Shown: piece after piece, positions 58,563-64,000 of the stretch
Layout: every line of letters begins with the position of its first letter
Position numbering within the stretch: position 1 is the first letter of the stretch
NCBI GenBank assembly: GCA_029256325.1
Contig: JAQSYD010000026.1
Coordinates: forward strand, 1 to 64,000
From: Clostridia bacterium
Lineage (GTDB): Bacteria; Bacillota; Clostridia; Lutisporales; Lutisporaceae
DNA: 64,000 nt
Reading direction: 5' to 3'
Notes under the pieces: model-generated
Databases searched by the model: none
The model's input: only the letters and a program-made list of their open reading frames with translations
Told to the model about the DNA's origin: nothing
Made by a program: the position numbers and the translations under genes

Positions 58563-59075
58563 TTAGAATATGCTCTTAAACCATTCAACAATACCTTTAA
58601 AAAATGTCTCAAAGAATGATGCCTCTTTTTCAACAGCCATACCTGACTGTGCTGAAATATCAGCTGTTGTAACTAAATCTAATGGTACTGCCTGTTCTCC
58701 AGCTACAACTTTTACCATATCCTCGCCGAACAGCTCATATAGATAATCCGCATTCTTCACATCATAAGGTGTAATGCTTACTTCTACAACATCTCCTACT
58801 ACACCGGTGCTTGTTACTATGATGCCTTTCTTTTCAAGCTCTTCCTGATGTTGCTCAAATACATACTGGTCAATTTCCATTTGCTTTTTTGAAAGTACGT
58901 CTTCATTATTCACTGCTGCAATTTGAATAGTCATGATTTCAGACTCGTCATTCACCTCTTGGATTATAGCTGGCTTCACCTCAACATTATTTGTATCAGC
59001 ATATACACCAGCCATAGAACTAAGGGTTAAACATGCGCCGATAATTAGTGCCTTAGCTGCTTTATTTTTTATCAC
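58563..59075 (-). CDS. Secreted protein of unknown function
   Basis: A 170-aa exported protein. The GTG at 59075 has AAAGGAGG upstream and gives the signal peptide KAAKALIIGACLTLSSMAGVYA. The mature part (DQYVFEQHQEELEKKGIIV, then ITPYDVKNADYLYELFG) has no family I recognise. The last 20 residues are amphipathic and aromatic (FFETFFKGIVEWFKSIF). The track start is 42 nt too early. Confidence 0.72.
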   Translation of the reverse strand: MIKNKAAKALIIGACLTLSSMAGVYADTNNVEVKPAIIQEVNDESEIMTIQIAAVNNEDVLSKKQMEIDQYVFEQHQEELEKKGIIVTSTGVVGDVVEVSITPYDVKNADYLYELFGEDMVKVVAGEQAVPLDLVTTADISAQSGMAVEKEASFFETFFKGIVEWFKSIF

Positions 59076-59178
59076 TTTTTGTACCTCCTTTATTTTGGTT
59101 ACACTTGTTAGATACAAAACCTATTGTTTTTGTTCCAAGCAAAATAAACCAAATTTAAAAAGGTTCACGTCATGTACG

Positions 59179-59679
59179 CTAAAATGGTGAAAAACCTGCA
59201 TCGAACCAATTGCTGTGGAAATGCTCCTGATACACTTTATAAAGAGCATTCTTATGCTCCACTTCCCAATCTGAAAGAGCTAGAAATAGCTTCTTTCCTT
59301 CCGGATTGTCAATGTTATCCGCTGCTTTTTTATAAAACTCAGCCAAATCATTTTCAATTAAATATGCCATTCTTAGTATCGTAATATCACTTAAGTCAGA
59401 TTCTAAATCAGCTTTTGTAGTTTTCTCAGCCTCGAACCTAGCTTGAAAAACACTTGCACCTTTTATATCCTCTAAAACAGGCAGCCACTCTCCTGTTTCC
59501 TTTAAGGTTTTATATCGTCCACGCAGAAGCTCCCCATGCTCTTTCTCCATCTCTGCTAAAGCTTCTAACACAGCTTTCGTTTCTTGTGAATTTACACGTT
59601 TGAGATTTTCCTGATAAAACTTTTCACCCTCTTCTTCTCTTTTAATGGCATAAGCTAAAATATTTAATACATCAGACAT
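59179..59679 (-). CDS. Rubrerythrin/ferritin-like di-iron protein
   Basis: A 166-aa four-helix protein with two ExxH-type pairs (REEEGEKFY, EMEKEHGELL, IENDLAEFYKKAA, WEVEHKNALY), the erythrin core without a rubredoxin tail. Such proteins reduce peroxide or act in oxidative protection in anaerobes. TAGGAGG precedes the ATG. No TGTGA-type site was seen in its promoter. Confidence 0.88.
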   Translation of the reverse strand: MSDVLNILAYAIKREEEGEKFYQENLKRVNSQETKAVLEALAEMEKEHGELLRGRYKTLKETGEWLPVLEDIKGASVFQARFEAEKTTKADLESDLSDITILRMAYLIENDLAEFYKKAADNIDNPEGKKLFLALSDWEVEHKNALYKVYQEHFHSNWFDAGFSPF

Positions 59680-59758
59680 AGTAAAACCTCCTAATTTCTA
59701 ATATTTTCAATTTGTCATAACCTAATTTTACCTTTTTATGATAATAAAATACATCTAT

Positions 59759-61126
59759 TTATTTCTTTAATGCAATCACATGCTTAAATTTTCCACTTCT
59801 TTCATCTCTTGCAATAGGCTCATTAGATCGCCTTATCTGTACATTTTTAATGCCATTTTGCAGAAGCAAGTGTTGTACTCTTGCTATAGCCTTTTCCGCT
59901 ATTTCTTGATGTTTATGGGATGAGTTAAATTCCAGTCTCAATTCCAAGGTTGAATGATCATGTTGAACTACTTGGAATCTCATAATCCCTTCTGTCTCCT
60001 TTAGCAAAGCGTATATTGCCAGTGGTGCGATACCTATCTTTTCTTCCCCCTCTACAAAATATAAAATGTCATCCGTTCTTCCCTCTACCTCTATATAAGG
60101 CATTGGATTACCACATTTACACTGTTCCTTATATAAGATTACTCTGTCACTGATTTCATATCTAATGATGGGTTGAGTAAAGTTTGATAAATTTGTGATT
60201 AAAACAGCGTGAGATAATACGCCATCCGGTACTGGATTTCTGTTTTCATCCACCGGCTCAATGATAAGCCAATCACTATTTATATGCAAGTGTCCCTCCA
60301 CACATTGAAAAGCCATCATTCCACCTTCGGTACTTCCGTAGTTTGTTTGTACGTGGCATCCAAATACCGTTCTTAGTTCTTGTGCCAGTTCAGGACTAAG
60401 ATACTCTCCCCCTGTATTTATGAATACAGGATGAATCTTTAGCCTGCCAGCGCGTTTTTCTTCAATCAATAGCTCAACAGCCGTTGGATAGCCTCCCAAT
60501 AAGGCAGGCTGAAAATCATTTAGTTTTGATACAATTTCATGTAAAGGGCTGAATACTGAAAAAATACCTAACTGCTTTGCTTTTCGAGGATTTTGCATCT
60601 GTTTTCTTCTCACACTTGAATAACCAAGGTAAAAGCCTTCTGTAGCATAGATTGCAGCTGATTTTCCGCCAGCCTTGATTAGCTTCCAGAAGTCCTCCTT
60701 GTGCGCAGTTGCACGAACAAAAGACATTGCATCCATCACATTCATAGCAGTTTTATCATATAGAACTACAGCTGGTATTCCTGTAGATCCCGATGTAGTG
60801 CAAACTAAATATTTGCCCAAAAACATTCTTCCGATATTATCTTTATCTTCCATAAAAGCATTCACTTTCTCTAAAGTAACATCTTTATCTGTAATCCATT
60901 GATTAAAATTTTCCATCAACTCTTTCTTGGTACTGATTGGTATTTCACTGTAATTGGGTTCTACAGCAAGACCTTCATATTTTTTAAATAAGTATTCTGA
61001 GTTCTCACGGCCATAGTTAAAAAGCTTTTTAAATCTTTCATGTTGAAGCTTTTTAATATCCTCTATACCCATTTTGTTTGTCTTTCTCAGTATAAATAAG
61101 GCTTTCATGATTCCTGTATGCTTCAT
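59759..61126 (-). CDS. PaaK-like AMP-forming phenylacetate-CoA ligase family protein
   Basis: A 455-aa adenylate-forming protein. The ATP motif is CTTSGSTGIPAVV near 110, with TNYGSTEGGMMAFQC near 265 and the C-terminal ligase domain EGRTDDILYF near 345. PaaK relatives make acyl-CoA or adenylates from aryl acids, and some are F390 synthetase- or capsule-related. The substrate is unknown. It is downstream of its likely TetR regulator with a 12-nt gap. Confidence 0.88.
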   Translation of the reverse strand: MKHTGIMKALFILRKTNKMGIEDIKKLQHERFKKLFNYGRENSEYLFKKYEGLAVEPNYSEIPISTKKELMENFNQWITDKDVTLEKVNAFMEDKDNIGRMFLGKYLVCTTSGSTGIPAVVLYDKTAMNVMDAMSFVRATAHKEDFWKLIKAGGKSAAIYATEGFYLGYSSVRRKQMQNPRKAKQLGIFSVFSPLHEIVSKLNDFQPALLGGYPTAVELLIEEKRAGRLKIHPVFINTGGEYLSPELAQELRTVFGCHVQTNYGSTEGGMMAFQCVEGHLHINSDWLIIEPVDENRNPVPDGVLSHAVLITNLSNFTQPIIRYEISDRVILYKEQCKCGNPMPYIEVEGRTDDILYFVEGEEKIGIAPLAIYALLKETEGIMRFQVVQHDHSTLELRLEFNSSHKHQEIAEKAIARVQHLLLQNGIKNVQIRRSNEPIARDERSGKFKHVIALKK

Positions 61127-61138
61127 CTCTTACCCTCC

Positions 61139-61786
61139 CTAAGCTTTTAATATGCCATATTTTATAATATCAAGGTAATCCTTCAGCTCAACTAAAACCG
61201 GTTCAGGGTTATTGAAAAACGATGGAATATCACTCTTATATTCCTTTAAGACCTTCATAGTATATATGTCTAGGATACCAATCATTATTGTGTACACCTT
61301 GTCAATTGAAATATCTCCTCTGAGATTTAACATTCTCAAAGCCTCAATAAATATCTTATATCTTAGCCTTTCATTTTCCTGGGTATATCTAAGTGTAGTC
61401 TCATTTAATTTCTCTTTGATCTCTTCGCTTTTCTCCGAAAAAGCGGTTATTATAAAATTCATTTCCAAAGGCAGCTCTCTATATAAAGCTAATTTTGCAT
61501 TTAGCATAAAAGTAATACATTCAAACAAGTCCTTTGAATCTAATTTTTCCAGCTTGGTTTTGATTTGAAACAGTATTTTATCTACCGCTTTATTTAATAT
61601 ATAAAGAAAACATCCTTTCTTGCTGCCAAAATAATTGAATAAGCTTCCTTTTGCAATATCACTTTCCAAAGCTATTCTGATTGTGTTTGCATCATTGTAG
61701 CCATATTGTGCAAATTCATTGATCGCACTTACATATATCTTATTTTTCTTATCTTCTTTTAATTTCTCATAGTGCTCTAAAGACAT
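61139..61786 (-). CDS. TetR/AcrR family transcriptional regulator
   Basis: A 215-aa TetR regulator with the HTH AINEFAQYGYNDANTIRIALESDIAKGSLFNYFGSKKGCF. The ATG at 61786 has GGAGG 8 nt upstream. It probably represses itself and the PaaK-like gene through the two TGACC-N4-GGTCA palindromes upstream. Confidence 0.92.
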   Translation of the reverse strand: MSLEHYEKLKEDKKNKIYVSAINEFAQYGYNDANTIRIALESDIAKGSLFNYFGSKKGCFLYILNKAVDKILFQIKTKLEKLDSKDLFECITFMLNAKLALYRELPLEMNFIITAFSEKSEEIKEKLNETTLRYTQENERLRYKIFIEALRMLNLRGDISIDKVYTIMIGILDIYTMKVLKEYKSDIPSFFNNPEPVLVELKDYLDIIKYGILKA

Positions 61787-61810
61787 AAACACCGCCTCCT
61801 CAACTATATA

Positions 61811-61856
61811 ATGACCTATAGGTCATATTATATATCTTTTTGACCCTTGGGTCAAA
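61811..61856. promoter_or_regulatory. Two TetR-type operators TGACC-N4-GGTCA
   Basis: ATGACCTATAGGTCAT (61811-61826) and TTTGACCC-TT-GGGTCAAA (61839-61856) share TGACC-N4-GGTCA, 29 bp centre to centre, directly in front of the tetR start. Confidence 0.8.
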
Positions 61857-61864
61857 CTAGGCTT

Positions 61865-61894
61865 AAAAAAACACCTGTTCTCTAATAACAGGTG
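61865..61894 (-). terminator. Rho-independent terminator of the anti-sigma operon
   Basis: CACCTGTT / AACAGGTG with a 7-nt loop and seven T on the minus strand, just after the anti-sigma stop codon. Confidence 0.85.
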
Positions 61895-61906
61895 CCAAAA
61901 TTCAAT

Positions 61907-63574
61907 CTACTTCTTAACTATCGGATCATAACCCACAACAGTCCAAACTCCTGTAGCGTCTTGTCTTATAAGCCTCTTTAGATATACCTTGCTAATTGGT
62001 GTTTTATCACCTTTCACCTCTAGAATTGCTTCTCTGCCTGTATTTTGTACAATCTTAAAATTCTCATATTGTACAGGATATTCCCCTTGAATTCCTTCCG
62101 GAGAAATCTGAAGATTTACAAATACTTGTGCAACAAAAGCCGGATCAAGCTTCCAAGGTGTATGACCTGCATCAACACTCTTTTGCTCATTTTCTTCCAC
62201 TTCTAAATCCACAGCAACCTCTACTTTAGGCTTTATGGATGACTTATCATCTATTGTTGGAATTTGAACACTTCCATTTGCGATTCCCTTTATAAACACG
62301 TTCATATCTTCAATAGCTGCATCACCTACAACTGCATATTCAAATCCTTTCTCCTGCCAACGAATAGAGCTAAGGTTTGTGATTCCTGCGTATACTCCGC
62401 CGCCAGTAAAAATTCCGGAATCTCCTGCAACCGGTGACTGAATTTCTGCTATATTGTTGCCCACCTTGCCTAATACAGCAGTTGAAGCGGGTTTGAGCTC
62501 ACCAGCTGCTTTTCCTTGCAGAACAACTACATTATTTTGCTTATCCTTGTCTATATAGTAGATCTTAACAATCTTCTTATCAAGTTCTACGGTAACACCC
62601 TCCATGCTAAATTCTGCTAAATCTTTAGGCATCTTAAGCTCAAATCCCACAGCTTCCTCAGCCTCCTCTATATTGTTTAGCAGTTGTTCTGTGCTTGTAT
62701 TGATTTCCTCAAAACCGGTTGGAAGATTGTAAGAAATCAGTGCTGATGGTATCGCATCAATAAACTCAATATCGCTATAGGTTACAGTATACTGCATTGC
62801 ATTTTGCATTGCTCCTTGCTTCTTCAAAGGCAGCTTTGTTTCTTTGTCAACCCATAGCTTATATGGTATGCCTCCCTTAGGCGATACTTCAAGAATGATG
62901 GCTGCTCTTCCCGATACAGTATCTTCGTCAATGAGTTTAGTACTTATAGCATTCTTTACATCCTCTACTTCATTACCCAGTTCGAAGGTAAAGCGATATG
63001 GATCAGGAAATGCCGAGAAGATATATGCATGCTTTGAATCTGGTCGCAGCTGCCACTTCTGTTCTCCGTTATTTACGGTTACCAAACCCTTTTGCGAACC
63101 CTCTAATTCTTCTATATAGTATTGTCCGTCCTGATTAGCCCAAACCTCTCTTTTTGCTTGTATAGTCTCTTTTCCTTCCCCATTGGTTTCAATAATTTCT
63201 AGGACCCCATGATATGCCTTCACTCCTTGGAAGGCTTGCTCCATAGCATAGACAATATTATTTTTAGCAAAGGTTAAATTCAGTATGAAGATTAATACAG
63301 CAGCTGCAGCAACAGTGCTTAAGCCCACAAACCATGCTCGTTTTGGCTTTTTCACCACTGATTTATTAGATAACTTGCCGGCTACAGCACTGGCAACTTT
63401 TCGGGGATAATCTGAAGGGGGCAGAGTTGGTTCCTTTAAACTCTTAACCAATCTTACTGTATCCATAAGTTCCTCCAGCTCCTGTGAATCAATTTCGTTC
63501 TGATGCTCCTTCGGCTTTTTCTCTTCATTAAGTGTATCAATATATTTCGATAAATCATTTTCAATATTACTCAT
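61907..63574 (-). CDS. Anti-sigma-type membrane protein with RseB/LolA-like and DUF4367-like domains
   Basis: A 555-aa single-pass protein. A cytoplasmic N-terminus (about 1-80, acidic) is followed by a helix near 84-103 (VGLSTVAAAAVLIFILNLTFA) and a large extracytoplasmic part. The first segment (MEQAFQGVKAYHGVLEIIE through KLWVDKETKLPLKKQ) is like MucB/RseB or LolA, then comes a DUF4367-like segment (GFELKMPKDLAEF, IRWQEKGFEYAVVGDA). AAGGAGG precedes the ATG. It lies 19 nt after the sigma gene, so it likely holds the sigma factor inactive. Confidence 0.82.
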   Translation of the reverse strand: MSNIENDLSKYIDTLNEEKKPKEHQNEIDSQELEELMDTVRLVKSLKEPTLPPSDYPRKVASAVAGKLSNKSVVKKPKRAWFVGLSTVAAAAVLIFILNLTFAKNNIVYAMEQAFQGVKAYHGVLEIIETNGEGKETIQAKREVWANQDGQYYIEELEGSQKGLVTVNNGEQKWQLRPDSKHAYIFSAFPDPYRFTFELGNEVEDVKNAISTKLIDEDTVSGRAAIILEVSPKGGIPYKLWVDKETKLPLKKQGAMQNAMQYTVTYSDIEFIDAIPSALISYNLPTGFEEINTSTEQLLNNIEEAEEAVGFELKMPKDLAEFSMEGVTVELDKKIVKIYYIDKDKQNNVVVLQGKAAGELKPASTAVLGKVGNNIAEIQSPVAGDSGIFTGGGVYAGITNLSSIRWQEKGFEYAVVGDAAIEDMNVFIKGIANGSVQIPTIDDKSSIKPKVEVAVDLEVEENEQKSVDAGHTPWKLDPAFVAQVFVNLQISPEGIQGEYPVQYENFKIVQNTGREAILEVKGDKTPISKVYLKRLIRQDATGVWTVVGYDPIVKK

Positions 63575-63593
63575 CTATTTTTACCTCCTTCAA

Positions 63594-64000
63594 CTAATCA
63601 TTGTTTTTAAGAATTGCAGCGAGATTTTGTAACGCCCGGTACTGCAGCACCCGAATATTTCCTTCTTGTTTGTTCATGATTTCTGCAGTTTCTGCTACAG
63701 AATATCCTTTAATAATTCTTAATTCAATAACGGTACGATGCTCTTCTTTCAGTATTTTTAGCGCATCTTGCAGCATTTCCTTCTGCGCACTTGCTTCAGT
63801 AGGGTCCTCAACTGCTGCTTCCTTTGGATTGATAGCTTCGATATCAATGACTTTCCCCTGTCGCTTGCTTTTACGCCATTTATCTCTCAGAACATTTAAG
63901 GAAACTGTTTTTAAAAATCCAATATGCTTATCTATTTTAATATTGTTTTTTTGAAAATGGGCTAAAGCTTTCGCATAGGTTTCCTGTGTAATATCCTCTG
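63594..64000 (-). CDS. ECF-type RNA polymerase sigma factor (5' end outside window)
   Basis: The track shows only an internal ORF. The frame is open to the window edge, giving about 135 residues that start EDITQETYAKALAHF. Region 2 ends in DKHIGFLKTVSLNVLRDKWRK, and region 4 shows LKEEHRTVIELRIIKGYSVAETAEIM with NIRVLQYRALQNL as the DNA-recognition helices. It is the first gene of a sigma/anti-sigma pair. The trigger is unknown. Confidence 0.92.
   Translation of the reverse strand, partial: EDITQETYAKALAHFQKNNIKIDKHIGFLKTVSLNVLRDKWRKSKRQGKVIDIEAINPKEAAVEDPTEASAQKEMLQDALKILKEEHRTVIELRIIKGYSVAETAEIMNKQEGNIRVLQYRALQNLAAILKNND

Overview
The window looks like chromosomal DNA of a low-GC, spore-forming, anaerobic Firmicute of the class Clostridia. 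The support is two GerA-type spore germinant receptor operons, clostridial flavodiiron proteins, a carbon monoxide dehydrogenase-fold protein, S-box (SAM) riboswitches, AGGAGG-type ribosome binding sites and frequent TTG/GTG starts. I see no rRNA, tRNA, CRISPR array, phage or transposase. Genus cannot be assigned from sequence alone.

Layout. 1-3.6 kb: germinant receptor operon (minus strand; A subunit, broken C subunit, small membrane protein, B subunit running off the edge). 3.7-5.6 kb: MATE exporter and its MarR regulator. 5.7-15 kb: nitrosative/oxidative stress block with a DUF2935 protein, a hemerythrin, a non-canonical CooS-like protein, the di-iron repair protein Ric, a five-heme nitrite reductase NrfA with ResB/ResC, and a flavodiiron protein. 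15-18.2 kb: LTA synthase-like protein, REC plus degenerate GGDEF protein, DUF1653. 18.3-22.3 kb: second germinant receptor operon (plus strand). 22.3-34.4 kb: one long minus-strand chemosensory cluster (cheY, cheA, cheW, mcp, cheR, cheB, hybrid kinase, response regulator, HD-GYP) headed by a TetR regulator and with no flagellar genes. 34.5-40.4 kb: second stress block with a possible small selenoprotein, a hemerythrin-type protein, a methyltransferase plus MerT-like protein with an in-frame TGA, a Crp/Fnr regulator and a second flavodiiron protein. 40.4-44.4 kb: metNIQ and ybaK, each preceded by a SAM riboswitch. 44.4-48 kb: cupin/Crp pair, NagZ lipoprotein, YdbC, LarE. 48-51.5 kb: PhnCDE-type ABC transporter resembling the putative selenate transporters. 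51.6-64 kb: small paralogous proteins, nitroreductase, esterase, GNAT, ATP-grasp, MBL, rubrerythrin, PaaK-like ligase with TetR, and an ECF sigma/anti-sigma pair.

How it fits together. Four genes for non-heme di-iron proteins (hemerythrin 6547, ric 9294, hemerythrin-type 34710, flavodiiron 38987) carry a TGTGA-N6-TCACA-like palindrome whose centre lies exactly 29.5 bp upstream of the first base of a -10 hexamer. This is the geometry of class II Crp/Fnr activation, and a Crp/Fnr gene with an R-E-T-I-S-R recognition helix lies beside one of them. I infer a local NO/O2 stress regulon. The CooS-like protein in this block lacks two residues of the CO-oxidising site (the CCTG motif reads IETG, and the active-site His is Tyr), so it is probably not a CO dehydrogenase. 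Two reading frames continue through TGA in protein-like sequence, one of them at the second Cys of the MerT CC pair, which suggests selenocysteine. The selenate-like transporter is consistent with selenium use, but no Sec machinery gene is in the window.
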